Shown here piece by piece: positions 47,751 through 59,712 of a stretch of 64,000 nucleotides of DNA. This DNA is from Sebastes aleutianus (taxonomy: Eukaryota; Chordata; Actinopteri; Perciformes; Sebastidae), in contig CAKAKS010000032.1 of NCBI GenBank assembly GCA_916700875.1, positions 8,371,001 through 8,435,000 on the forward strand, given 5' to 3'. The stretch's first letter is position 1; every line of letters starts with the position of its first letter. Position numbers and translations under genes: made by a program. The notes beneath the pieces are model-generated. The model was given only the letters and a program-made list of their open reading frames with translations, was not told the DNA's origin and made no database searches.

Positions 47751-48897
47751 CCATGTGAAATCTGAGAAGGGGGAAGAAGAAGGAGAACATTTAGGTTATA
47801 TTCAGGCTCAGAGAATAACACCAACCAAGTTGCGGACTGTGGCCAATACTCCAGTCAGGCACAATAATCGTCGGCCAGTGGTCAAACCAATTTTGTGCCT
47901 ATTTCTCTGATACACAGTTTTTCACAGTAGTAAGCCAAAACTGCCATCATTCCCTCTCTTGGCTAAAAAAAACACCTCATGCAAGAGCTGAACTCTGAAA
48001 TTACAGAAGATATATGGAAGTGGGTGGAGGCACAGAAAGAATGAGAGAGAAAAAGACAGAAGAAGACAGCATGGAAAGTTATAAAGTACAGCAAATCAGT
48101 GAGTCCTGCTGTTATACAAATTTAGATAAGCTCCTTTAGAGCAAGACTCTCCCATGATGAGAGGAGAGTGGAAGGAAAAGGAAAAAAAACTAAATAAAGG
48201 CAGTGAAAATCCTTCTGTCAGACCTGAATTTAAATCAGCATGTATAGAGCAAAACCCACTCCACCACAGCAAGAGGAAGAAAAATGTTGCTTTTTTTTTC
48301 CTGCATTTAAATCAGCAACTTCAAAAACAAACAGCACACCAAAGCAAAAGGGCAATGGAAATAAAAAGAGAGAAGTAATAAAGAAGAGAGCGCCGGTAAT
48401 CCTCCTGTCATGTAGTCAAACCTTTATTTACATAGAACTCATCAAAACAGAGTTGCTGTGGGTTTACAATATGAATAGCAATGTAAAGAACATTTGGAGA
48501 TAAAAAAAAAAGCTTGAATTCATAACACATTTTCTTAAAAAGGATTAAAGTGTTTGATTATACCAGCTTGATTCACAAAATGACATGAATAGAATCTGAC
48601 ACACAGTGCATACTTTAGTTATTACAGTGGCATTAAAACACTAGGAAGTCATCTTTGTAATAATGTTCCTCTAATTGTTTGGAATTACAAGAGGGGAAGC
48701 TTCAACACAGAAGACCTTCCCATTGTCCCAAATAATATTAATACTTATCATCATAAACAGTTGAATTGGGCTGGGGCACACGGGGTCCCACATGTCATTA
48801 GGGGGAGCTGAGTTCAATTAAGCATACTTAAATAAGAAATTCACTCATTTGTGTTTTTAGAATGTAGATTAATGTTAAATGGTTACTCAAGTAACCC
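47751..48897. other. No gene recognised
   Basis: A-rich DNA. Frames at 48154-48503 are Lys/Phe-rich and spurious. Confidence 0.4.
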
Positions 48898-48901
48898 TTA
48901 A

Positions 48902-49715
48902 ACCTGCAGTAGGCAGAATATTTTTGGCATCATTGGGCAAAAAAATTCCTTGATAACCTTTCAGCATATTGTAATTCAAGTGTTCTGAGAGAAAACTAGA
49001 CGTTTGCATCTCATCATGGCTCTGTTTTCAGGCTTTAAAAAATCTAGCCCGTGACGGGAGACTTTGGCCAATCACAGTTAATTTCAGAGAAAGAGGGCGT
49101 TCCCATTGGCTGTTCATTTAACAAAGGCAGCTGTCAATCACTCGCAAACTCCAATCCGACGGTCAAACAAGGAGGCGCTGATCAAATATGAATCAATATT
49201 CTGTTACTGTAATGCCTATTTCTTGCCTCAAATGTTTTCCAAAACATCTTCTTGTGAACTGTTTAACTGTAAAATGAGAACATTTGCTCCGGCTGGTGGG
49301 CAGTGCTTGGTATTTCCTCATTTTATCTCAACATGGCTGCTGGGTCAGAAAACTTTCTCATTTTACAGCTAAACAGTACACTACAAGATGTTTCTGAAAA
49401 CATTTTATGCAAGAAATAGGCATTACAGTAACGGCATATTGATTATTATTTGATCAGCGCCACCTTGTTTGACCGCTTGATCGGAGTTTGCGAGTGATTG
49501 ACAGCTGCCTTAGAGACGGCAGGCTCAAGCTCGGCTCTTATTGGTTGTTTTCCTCCGGTCTGTGAAATCTTGCAGATGCCATCAGGAGCACAGGAGGACA
49601 TAAAGGCACGTGCTTTTTTTTACTTGTCTCATGCACTACTGTCAGGATATAGTGGCCGTTTTATAAAAAAAACTTTTTTTTAATCATATTTATTCCAATT
49701 CTACCCACTGCTGCT
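48902..49715 (+). mobile_element. Foldback miniature element, copy 1
   Basis: TTAA flanks it at 48898-48901 and 49716-49719. The ends are ACCTGCAGTAGGCAGAAT and, reversed, AGCAGCAGTGGGTAGAAT (14 of 18 match). The interior is a long inverted repeat: arms of at least 101 bp (49126-49226 and 49409-49509), beginning GGCAGCTGTCAATCACTCGC, extend inward through CATTTTACAGCTAAACAGT-type sequence to a small loop. A second copy in opposite orientation lies at 51442-52167. Frames at 49106-49372 and 49498-49683 are inside it and are not genes. Confidence 0.85.
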
Positions 49716-50135
49716 TTAAATGTTGTTTGCGCTATTAAAATGTCTGACACTCAGCAGGCACCAGTGGTGAAAGTGGTGTTCACATGCTTTACTTATTTCA
49801 AATTAGCAATACGACAATATAAGAATACTCAATTATAAAGCCCTATTTGCATGGGTCTAGTATTACCGGGGGACCTCGGCATTTGCACAGGATAAGTCTG
49901 TAATTTACTCAAATATACTGACATTATCTTCCAGGCAATGTTCTGCATAACATCCAAAAAGAGGTTTAGAGAAAACAAATAATAAAATTAAATAAAAAAA
50001 GATGTCTAATCACAGCTGATTCTCACGGGACTAATATTATCTCATGACCTCTGTGTTAAGCGAAATATAGTGCGTAATTGGCAGTGGGATTTTTACTTGA
50101 CAAATTACGGACATGGCAGATTCACACGCGATTAA

Positions 50136-50522
50136 AGGGGAACTACGCCAATTTTCAAAATTCATACATGTTATTCCTATGGTCTAAGACATTCCAAAAA
50201 ATATTAGTAAACATGATCAACTCTCCCAAATCCAAAAAGTAGAGTGCTAAAACTCAAACTTGTGATGTCATAGGGTATAAAGTGTGGAGCTGCTCCATAG
50301 ATAATGAATCGGGAGAGATGTTGCAGATGACACTGAGAGCACCCAGGGGAATGTTCTGAGTATATGGGAACATATTCAGTTTCACCCGATGACATCACAA
50401 GTTTGAGACTTACTTCTCTGCTTTCTGGCTTTGAGAGAGAGAGTAGCTCATGTTCACAAATATTGATTAAACTACCCTAGGCCATGGAGATAACATATTG
50501 GAATTCTAAATTTAGGTGGTGT
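50136..50522. mobile_element. TTAA-flanked miniature element
   Basis: TTAA lies at 50132-50135 and 50523-50526. The left end is AGGGGAACTACGCCAATTTT and the right end, reversed, is ACACCACCTAAATTTAGAAT, a weak inverted pair. An inner inverted pair, CTCAAACTTGTGATGTCAT and ATGACATCACAAGTTTGAG, is near perfect. No coding capacity. Confidence 0.65.
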
Positions 50523-51140
50523 TTAATATCACAGATGACCTCTGCAATTATTACAAATTACCAGAAGTAATAGGGATTACCAGTCCCATATGAATAGGGC
50601 TTAAGTATGCATTCAGAATCCTACTTAAGTAAAACTACAGAGGTGTTATACATTCAGGGCTGCAATCCTATAGCCTTATGGAGATATTCAATATTTTAAA
50701 TGGAAAATGTGATAACCTATGTGTTCCAAGTAAATCCATACTATGTTTGTGATGCAAACAGAGGCAAGCTCCCTTGTTTTAAGCTTTCTGTTACGTTAAA
50801 CCCTGTTGTTTTACTGAGCTACAGTAACGTTGCCTTGTCCTAAGTGAGCTAAATTTAGCTTTGTTTGACCCAGCGACCGCAGCGACAACAGTGTGTCATG
50901 GGTTGCAAAGTTCACCCCCATGCCCTTTGTATGAGATGCAAATGATTCACCTCTCGAGGCATTGTAGTTGACAGCGTATGACTCGTGTCGTCACACACAG
51001 AGCCTTTTGTTTCCTGTGTAAAATCACACACGCCTGCAGCATCGTGACACATATTAAATGTCCAGAAAATCAGCAGTTTTATCACATTCTCTCCCTGAAT
51101 CAGCTACTGTACTTTTCACTAGTATTTATGCTCAAGCTTT

Positions 51141-52384
51141 TCTCATACACAGTTCGTAGACATACAAACAATTTGTATGTAATCCACATAATTGTGAACA
51201 AGAAAGTATAAAGAGTGGTGAATGCCGTGTAGGGAGGAGGTCAGGGGTGGACGGGTGGGACAAAAAACACCAGACTTTCGCCCAGGAGATTGCTGTTTGT
51301 GTCTCGTGTGAAACCAGAAGTCAACACTGATTTATCCGTACTTTGGTACTTAGGTTACGCCACTTCCGGTGTTATTTTGACTCAAACCCACAATATTTTA
51401 CGAAGCATAAGTAGTTTTTGTCCGAGAACTTTTGTACTTAAAGTTGAAGTAGGCATGTTGGAGCAAATATGATTTAAAAAAAAGTTATTTTTATAAAACC
51501 GTCACTATATCCTGACAGTAGTGCATGAGACAGGTAATCTGAAAAGAAAATCATGTACCTCTGTGTCCTCTGGAGCCTTGCCGTCTCTGAGCAGCTGTCA
51601 ATCACTCGCGAACTCTGATCAAATGGTCAAACTAGGCAGCGCTGATCAAATATGAATCAATATTATGTTACGGTAATGCCTATTTCTTGCATAAAATGTT
51701 TTCAGAAACATCTTGTAGTGTACTGTTTAGCTGTAGAATTAGACAATTTGTGACATGGCAGCCATGTTGAGATCAGTTGAGGGAATACCAAGCACCGCCC
51801 ACCAGCCGGAGCAAACTTTCTCATTTTACAGCTAAACAGTACACTACAAGATATTACGTGAGAAATCGGCAGAATATTGATTCATATTTGATCAGCGCTG
51901 TATAGTTTGACCGTTTGATTGGAGTTTGCGAGTGATTGACAGCTGTCTACATTGAATGAAAAGCCAATACGAACGCTCTCTCTCTGAGATGACCTGCGAT
52001 TGGCCAAAGCCTTCTGTCACGGACTAGATTTTTTAAAGCCTGAAAACAGAGCCATGAGGGGGTGAAGAAGTCTAGTTTTCTCTCAAAACACTTGAATTAC
52101 AATATGCTGAAAGATTATCAAGGAATTTTTGCCCAATGATACCAAAAATATTCTGCCTACTGCCACTTTCAGTTACGCCACTTCTGGTGTGGCGTGACTT
52201 AACCACATTCTTTTCCTAAACCTAACTAAATAGTTTTGTTGCCTAAACCTAACCAAGTTGTTTTCTGTGAAGACGGAACTTTATTTTGAAAAGACTGGTG
52301 CCAAAATTGATGCTGGACATTCGTAGGGGAAACTGGGGAATAACTTTTCATAAGATATCATACGGACCGTCGTTGTATGAGGAT
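51141..52384 (-). mobile_element. GGTTAGG-cassette transposon, copy 3, interrupted by a nested insertion
   Basis: The ends TCTCATACACAGTTCGTAG and, reversed, CCTCATACAACGACGGTCCG match copy 1. Modules appear in copy-1 order: GTAGGGAGGAGG, AGACTTTCGCCCAGGAGA, ATTTTGACTCAAACCC, TTCCTAAACCTAACTAAAT, and TTGCCTAAACCTAACCAAG. A 726-bp foldback element is inserted at 51442. Without it this copy is about 514 bp. It has no 84-bp expansion. Confidence 0.8.
51442..52167 (-). mobile_element. Foldback miniature element, copy 2 (nested)
   Basis: TTAA at 51438-51441 and TTCA at 52168-52171 flank it; removing it leaves GTACTTAAGTTACGCCA-like host sequence, matching GTACTTAAGTAACGCCA in copy 1 of the host (about 1765-1781). 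The ends are AGTTGAAGTAGGCATG and, reversed, AGTGGCAGTAGGCAGAAT. Internal inverted arms begin CAGCTGTCAATCACTCGC and end GCGAGTGATTGACAGCTG. The orientation is opposite to 48902-49715. Confidence 0.9.
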
Positions 52385-54335
52385 ATGTTGTTTTGCTTGA
52401 TGTGTTGCACCACAAGATGCAGTCAGTGGAGTTTTACTGGCATCCGTCGTCAGTTGCAGAAGAGAGGAAGAGAGAAGTGATGGAGGATTAAGTTGCAAGA
52501 ATGAGGCACATTGTTGAGCAGTGACAACAATTGTGAAAAAAACAAAAACACATAATGATTAGGGCTGCAAGTGAAAAATGTCCTGCGCGGTTTCCTTGAG
52601 CCCAAAATTTAAAAAAAAAATGTTGCTGTTGGTTTTAGAACTGTCACTTTTTTCATCCACTCGTCTTTGCATGCCTTTATATTAATCAACAGACGTACAT
52701 TGTTTTTTTTTTTCACAGTTTGTGACAACTTTTACCACAAATCTTGTGAAAATTGTTCCTAATAAACTGCAGAAATCTGACGATTATGCATGCAATATAT
52801 CACTGAATACGTATAGTCAACAATCAAATAAGCGAACAGGAGCTGTGTAGAGCTGTGAAGATTATGAATTTGTGAAAAATAGTAGGCTACAGTAAATGTA
52901 CCGTGACAGTGATTGTGGATACTTTGGAATTCGACTAAACGACAATAACACAGGTACATGTGAGTGCATTTTACAGCTGCAAGTGCTGCGAAACTTTCCT
53001 TGAGTAAATTCCTAACCGATCCTCTTCTACTATATTAACAGTCCCAGATCTTCATAGTGAATAATGAAGGATTGTGGGAGTAGTAAAGCAAAGGGAGATC
53101 TCTGTCAGAGAATCATCCTGAATATATGCAGACTTTTTTCATGGTCAAATAAACTCAGGATTGTGTCTTTGATATCGGGTACAGAGAGAGCAGATTTAAA
53201 ATGGTTTCCAGCTACTCCACTTCAAACACTGACACACCGGGGACTAAAAACAACAGAGGAGACGTGGAGGGGAGCTTCAGATATGCATAACCACATGTGA
53301 TTTAGTCGGTGAGAGAATGAGAGAGCCTTGCGTGTGTGTGTCATCCAGTGTGTATAACTTTGAGAGGGAGCACTGAAGACGATTCCACTCCACTCTGCAT
53401 AATTCAATTGGCAGACAACACTCTGGGGTTGCATAAGACATGCCTTGAGAGACTTGATGTGCTGTGTGAGTGAGTGTGTGTTTAACATGGTAAAAAAGGT
53501 ACATTTTAACGAGGCTGATGTCGCAGCGAGGGACTCAGCGGGAGTCCTGGAGAGCTTAGGATGAACGCTCTAATCTTTTCGCTACCTCTTCACTCATCTC
53601 TTATATCACTTTTCACTCTTCTCCCCAACTGTCACCTCTTTCACTCTCTGCTTAGACCTGGCTACTAGCGTGTAGTTATAGGTATGTTGTGTTTGAGACG
53701 GATCACATTTACTTGGCATCAACATGCACCCCCAAAATCCGTCTTGCGTTATAAACTTTGATTGGATTTCATGTCCCCACTTGATATGCAAACAAACATG
53801 ACATCACTTCCACACTTGTTTGCATGAAGCTGGCAGGGTGTTACTTAAGATGAAGGTGATCTTCCCACCTCGTGCATTCCCTTTTTGCTCAGCTCCAGTG
53901 CTACGGGCACAAAGCTACCAGAGAGGTGGAGTTACTAAAATAAGTGTGAACCGGTGCAATGGCTCCACTTTCACTTTATGCTAGTGTCACAAAAGTAGCA
54001 TTTTTTACTCTGAGGAGAAAATCTGGCCATACCTCGCTTCCATTAAATTGGGGAACTCACAAGAGACAGGTCAAGATTAAGGGTTTGCAGCCATGTTAGT
54101 TAGGTTAAGCAGGTATAATGTTTACCATGCTCAACATCTTAGATTAGTGTGTGAAAGTCGGGATCTGCCACAGTGGAGAAACTAGCAAAAGTATGCTAGA
54201 TTTTTTTAATTATCCAACCGATAAACCCCGCTCAGTATTGACAACTCTTTGAAATAAGTAGCCAGCAGCACTACCTCCAAAAGTCAATAAATCTAGTGAG
54301 GATGGCACCAAGTCGACAATACTGACTGTCAGTCC
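52385..54335. other. No gene recognised
   Basis: No repeat family is identified except short GTGTGT pieces near 53330. Frames at 53064-53504 and 53606-53791 show no domains. Confidence 0.35.
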
Positions 54336-54339
54336 CTTC

Positions 54340-54930
54340 AGATCTACCTCCGGGTCTGAGAAGTGAAGCCAATGCAGAAGTGCCTTAAACTTGTATTCTT
54401 TGTAATAGCCAGCAGGGGGCGACTCCTCTGGTTGCAAAAATAAGTCTGATTGTATAGAAGTCTATGAGAAAATGAGCCTACTCCTCACTTGATTTATTAC
54501 CTCAGTAAACATTGTAATCATGAGTTTATGGTCTCAATCGCTAGTTTCAAGTCTTCTTCAATATAGCATGATGTTCATTTAGTCAATTGTGGTCCCATTT
54601 AGAGTCAAATAGACCATAAAGCAGGGTATGCTTTAGGGCGTGGCTACCTTGTGATTGACAGGTCGCTACCACGGCATTGTCCGGTCTGGGAGCGCTCTGT
54701 GTTTTTGTTTTAGAGCTGAAACCCGTTAACAGTGTGTTTTCATTTAAAAAAAGTTTAATTATAACCTTTTTGGTCGGTAAAAATAACTTATTCAGCGTTC
54801 GGTTGTACTTAGCTCAAAAAAGTGGTTGCAAAAAAAACAGCATGGCGACCGCCAGAAACCAAGATGGCAATTACTGAAATCGAGGCTTCAAAACGGCAGT
54901 CCACAAACCAATGGGTGATGTCACGGTGAC
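54340..54930 (+). mobile_element. Probable miniature element related to the CATAGACTGTATA group
   Basis: AGAAGTGAAGCCAATGCAGA, CCAGCAGGGGGCGACTCC, GTCTATGAGAAAATGAGCC and ACCTTGTGATTGACAGGTCG are phrases I recall from a common fish repeat. GTGAAGCCA and CAGGGGGCG also occur in 36328-36861. A right end near GTGACTAGTCTATTTCTTA is likely. No target duplication was found. Confidence 0.5.
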
Positions 54931-57758
54931 TAGTCTATTTCTTATATTTGGTCGATGAGGTAGAAGCAGGTGGCCTGACCTATCATTTCGTTCTGGCCAA
55001 ATTAAATGATTGGACGGGCTTAATACAGTCCTATGACAGCCACAGATACCAGATTTTTTTATTTTTTTTTTATTGATATTTATTGATTGCTGTCGGATGT
55101 AAAAATTATTTCAACAAATGAGGTTCCTAAAATGCAAAAGCAACCCTAACTTTAACTTGCTTACATTTGCTAATTAGTAGTAAACTCAAAGTAAAGCTGA
55201 GGCCGATGAGTCTCATTAGTTTTACATGTATTTGGTCATGAAGCAAGTATTGGACTAATTATATTAGGTTTCATTATTAGGAATTTGTTCTTACAGTTGT
55301 ATTAATTTGTTAACATTTGATTGAATTTTTTTATTCAGCTTCATTAAACCTTTGCTCTGTGTCATGTCATGAGCATGTTAAGTATTAACTTTACATGCAC
55401 ACTAGCCCATGTTATGACTTCTACTGGTTTTGATCATATTCAGGATATGATATGGAATGCATGCATCCTTGTGTGGTTCTAAAATTATCAGGTTCCTGCT
55501 ATTCTGTGCAGTTTTTTTGACACTCCCAGACAGTCTGTCATTTCTGTACTGAGCAGCATGTGTTAAAAAGGTGATGATAGAGCTGTTGGCATCAGAAACA
55601 GACACCATATATGGATGTCCTGACCACAAATATGATACAATATTAATTTTAATTCTATTTTTGACTGTTTTGACTACATTATGCAATAGACACAGCACAC
55701 TTTAGGCTTGCATTCAAATTGGTGAACCTAATTAGATATGTTTTACAGCTGAATAGCCCTACATTAGGACAACATAAGTTGCTTGTTTCCTATACTATCG
55801 TGCCAGATAGTATTTTCTATAATATCCATATTGAGAGGTTGGCAGTGTGAATCTGTTGTTGCAGCGAAATCTACTGCCTACTACTATATTTATATATTGT
55901 GTAGGCCTGAGGCTCACTTGTTTACAATGCTGCACCTTCCGTGTTTTAACGGTGCACAGTGCCAGGAGCAAACATCTGGATTTATAGCTTACCTATCGAT
56001 CAAATCGCGTGGATCTGCTCGGCACGGGGCCATCAATTATTTAACTTTAATTCCAGGGTGTAGATGATTGTTTATCATTATAGGTTATCCTTTGTCAAAC
56101 CTACTGACTCACTGACCACTACATGGAGTTGTCGGCGCACCTGCGTGTAGTCATTATTATCTTTATTATGAGTCTTATCCTGGTGTGGTACATACTATGA
56201 TGTTTGGTTATTCATACGTGATTCTTACTTAATTTTCTTCATTTATTGCTATAAACTCAGCCATGTTGCGGTAAAGAGAGAGTAGGAGGTATCTTACGTT
56301 TTTTGTAGGGATACACCGATGCTGATACCTATCATTTAAAGGAAACCTTAAGAAGAACACTTCAGGGTGCTTTGTGAAACGGATTTTCTTTTAAGATAAC
56401 CTTAACTTGGACTTTGAGGAAAACTTAACTTGAGGTGCTTTGTGGACATTGTCCTCATTACAAGAACACTTATCTTATTGTGTAAAATCTGTGGAGTGTC
56501 CCTTTAAAACTGTCTTGTCTTTCCGTCCGTCCGTCCATTCTTGCATTCAAAGACTCAATGGACATATCTGTGAGAGTCTAATCTTTCCTGCTTTGGATTA
56601 AGGCTGCTGTATCTTTGACTTGAGACCTCCCAAGACATTATCAGTGGCTAAAAGCTCTTCCCCTCCTTGATAACCCGCCAGCTAAACTATCTCTGTTTAA
56701 TTGAGCCGGTGTGCTGTGTCAGTGTGGGAGGTCACACTCTACATACTGAGACAAATGTAGAGCAGCTCAGCTGACATTTTATAAGTCTACCGAGGGGCAG
56801 AAAGAAGCCCATGGGGCTCGTGGAAACCTAAAAGAACTTCCGTGGATAAACTGACACATGCATGGAGGTCAAATTATAAAACACGCTGTTTTTTTTAGGT
56901 TCTTGAAAAGGTGATGCTTTGGGGATTTTCACAACACAATGCACAAATCAATCTTGATATGTGACAGATGAGCGGACAGAGAGAGAAAGGAGATGGAAGG
57001 AGATTTAGTTGTGATTGGGATTTTTCTTCCTTCTTCCTTGTTTCCTCTGATAGCACCGTGGCTGCCTGTGTATTGGCTTTATCCTACCATCTTATGTGTT
57101 TGTAAAGTGTTTGAATATTTGTGTGGGTGGTAATGTTGTGTTGTACAGTTATTTGATAGCGTGCCACAGAGAGCAAACCGGAGAGAACAACACACATCAC
57201 TGCTGTGGACAGATAATCTGGTTAGGCTCAGGACACACTACGCCAGCGAACAGACCGAGGAGAGATTCAAGATTACGCACCAGATGACTGACATCTGCTC
57301 ATTTTGTTCACGTTGCTTTGTAAAGCACACACGCTTGATTGTCAGATTACACATTGGATTTAGTGAACAAACTTGATCACATGTTAAGTTTGTGAAACAC
57401 GCAGTGAATCAAAAGTTAAGTTTTAAGGAGACATACTTTTCATTTTAAGGTCATGCAATCCAATAGTCTGCTTGGGGGCTTCCTACATGTGCTCTGAGTT
57501 CTTCCCACAGTCAATAATTCATAAATATTGAACATGTTTAATATTTACCATTTTAAATTGGAGTAGCCAAGATGGACTTTCGAGCCGATCGGGGGATGTA
57601 AAAAAACACTCTTAACATATCTCACACAACAGAAATATCTGGAATGATAATTTTTAGAACCATCAAAAAATTGGGGCTTTGTTGACGATCTTTGGGAGGG
57701 GGAATCAGGCCCAAAATCGGCTTGACTCTCGTGTAGTGTACCCTTCGCACATGGGAGA
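54931..57758. other. No gene recognised; possible unique block at 56500-56880
   Basis: TGTCTTTCCGTCCGTCCGTC at 56514-56533 is a small run. 56540-56880 is balanced and not repeated in the window. A pyrimidine tract ending TGATAG at about 57055 resembles an acceptor without a supported exon. Confidence 0.3.
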
Positions 57759-57892
57759 AGTTTGCCTTCAGGGCTTCCTGCCAGACACCCCCTTCAGGTT
57801 TAGGCAACAACCCTACTTGGTTAGGTTTAAGAAAGAAACCATGGTTCAGGTTAAAATAAACCCTTTCTGTCAGAAAGCCCTCAAGGCAAACT
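57759..57892 (+). mobile_element. 134-bp miniature element carrying the GGTTAGG cassette
   Basis: The 27-bp inverted ends begin AGTTTGCCTTCAGGGCTTCC on the left and, reversed, AGTTTGCCTTGAGGGCTTTC on the right. They enclose CAGGTTTAGGCAACAACCC, TACTTGGTTAGGTTTAAGAA and CCATGGTTCAGGTTAAAATA. These ends differ from all other cassette carriers here. No target duplication was seen. Confidence 0.6.
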
Positions 57893-58120
57893 GACCCTGC
57901 AGAGAAAAATGTGTGTAGAGAATGGAAGGACAGATGGATGGCTGTGTTGAAGATCAATACAGACAGTTACTTGAACAGGCAGAATCAATGTATTGCTGTG
58001 CACCTACACTATTTTAACTGTGAGCTAAACCTGTGTTCATTCCTTTTTCATCCCAATTTCACATTGCACTCCTGTAACATTGTCAGACTCAAGATGGAAA
58101 GTGAAAAACATAAAAAAAAA

Positions 58121-58806
58121 ATAGGGCTGTCAATCGATTAAGATATTTCATCACAATTAATCGCATGATTGTCCATAGTTAATAGCGATTAATCGCAAAT
58201 TAATCGCACATTTTGTATCTGTTCGAAATGTATCTTTAAGGGAGATTTGTCAAGTTATTAATACTCTTATCAACATGGGAGTGGGGAAATATGCTGCTGT
58301 ACGAAAATGTATGTGTATATTTATTATTGTAAATCAATTAACAACACAAAACAATGACATATATTGTCCATAAACCCTCACAGGTACTGCATTTAGCATA
58401 AAAAATGCCCAAATCAAATGCTGACTTGACTATGACTTGCCCCAAAACTGCATGTGATTATCATAAAGTGGGCATGTCTGTAAAGGGGAGACTCGTGGGT
58501 ACCCATAGAACCCATTTTCATTCACATATCTTGAGGTCAGAGGTAAAGGGACCCCTTTTGAAAATGGCCATGCCAGTTTTTCCTCCCCAAAACTTAGCGC
58601 ACATTTGGAGAGTTATCCTTTGTTACAAGCTATTATGACACGGTTGGTACCAATGGATTTCTTACGTTTTTCTAGTTTCATATGATACCAGTATCTTCAC
58701 TCTACCTTTAATACTGAGCCCGCTACAACCTCCAAAAGATCAACTGTGTTAATGTGTTAAAGAAATTAGTGGCGTTAAAACAAATTTGCGTTGAGGCCTT
58801 ATTATT
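58121..58806 (+). mobile_element. GGCTGTCAA-family element, longest copy
   Basis: It begins TAGGGCTGTCAATCGATT and contains all landmarks seen in the eight other pieces: GATTAATCGCAAATTAATCG, AAACCCTCACAGGTACTGCA, TGACTTGCCCCAAAACTGCA, GGGTACCCATAGAACCC, TTGGTACCAATGG and TTAGTGGCGTTAAAAC. The right end is decayed. At 34859 the family's other end reads TTTGACAGCCATAA, giving a short inverted pair GGCTGTCAA. No transposase; superfamily not assigned. Confidence 0.8.
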
Positions 58807-58834
58807 GTCCACACATTCTTCCTTCTTCCTTGTC

Positions 58835-58965
58835 AAAACTTGGCACCGATATCACCCACAATGCAACTTGACCACCGAGTTCAACCAAAGATTTACTGTA
58901 GGTGTGTTATGCTCATAGCCAATAATGCAGCCTTGAGCATCTAGCCTCAAGTAGAGGTACGTCTT
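58835..58965 (+). repeat. Second copy of the 10555-10690 repeat
   Basis: ATCACCCACAATGCAAC, TTATGCTCATAGCC and CTAGCCTCAAGTAGAG match the earlier copy in order. Confidence 0.5.
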
Positions 58966-59681
58966 CATATGTATATATTTAATTTTATTTAATTTTTTTG
59001 TTGTGTTGTGGTTTCCTATGATATTTTGTATAGTGTCCCATAGTGTTTGGACAGGATTCAGACTGCCTCAGACAGCATGATCAACTCTGTCACCCCCCTG
59101 GGAGATAACATATTCGACCTAAGTAACCTAAGTCTTCAAGTATTTACAAAAGGAGTTATATAATAGACAAATTGAATAAAAGTAGTTTTGCTCTTTGAGA
59201 ACAGGAACTCTGGATCAGGGGTATTTTACTGCTGCAAGGCTACAAAACATGCACCTTTATAAACATTCACGAAAGCTCTCAGTCTGCAAGTGTTTTTCCT
59301 TCATTTTTATTTTTTCTTAGATATGATAGAACCTTCTCCATAACCTCAGCTCATGTAGTGAAATAAAAACAAATTTTGATCTCTCTAAACCCAAGTACAA
59401 GAACACACAGACATGCATGGCACAGCACACACATTCTCACACACACAGCGATCAGAGTAAATAGTGTGTAGATGCAGAATGACTCCGTGGAAAGGCAGAA
59501 CCTGGTGTGACGAAACGTCGGGAGAAGAGCGAGCCAGACGAAAACAAAGAGAGGAAGAGAGACCAACGGAGAGACAATGAGAAAATAGAAGAGATAGCAA
59601 CTGAGAAAGGAAGAGCGTGTTGTTTATATTGCATTTTAGATGTGCCTCTCCGTGCTGGGCCGAGCACAGCGACTGAGTAAT

Positions 59682-59712
<31 letters not shown>

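Noticed and set aside
57020..57115. Pyrimidine tract ending TGATAG followed by a short segment and GTAAAG, exon-like
   Set aside because: The enclosed segment has no recognised coding sense and the tract is plain low-complexity DNA.
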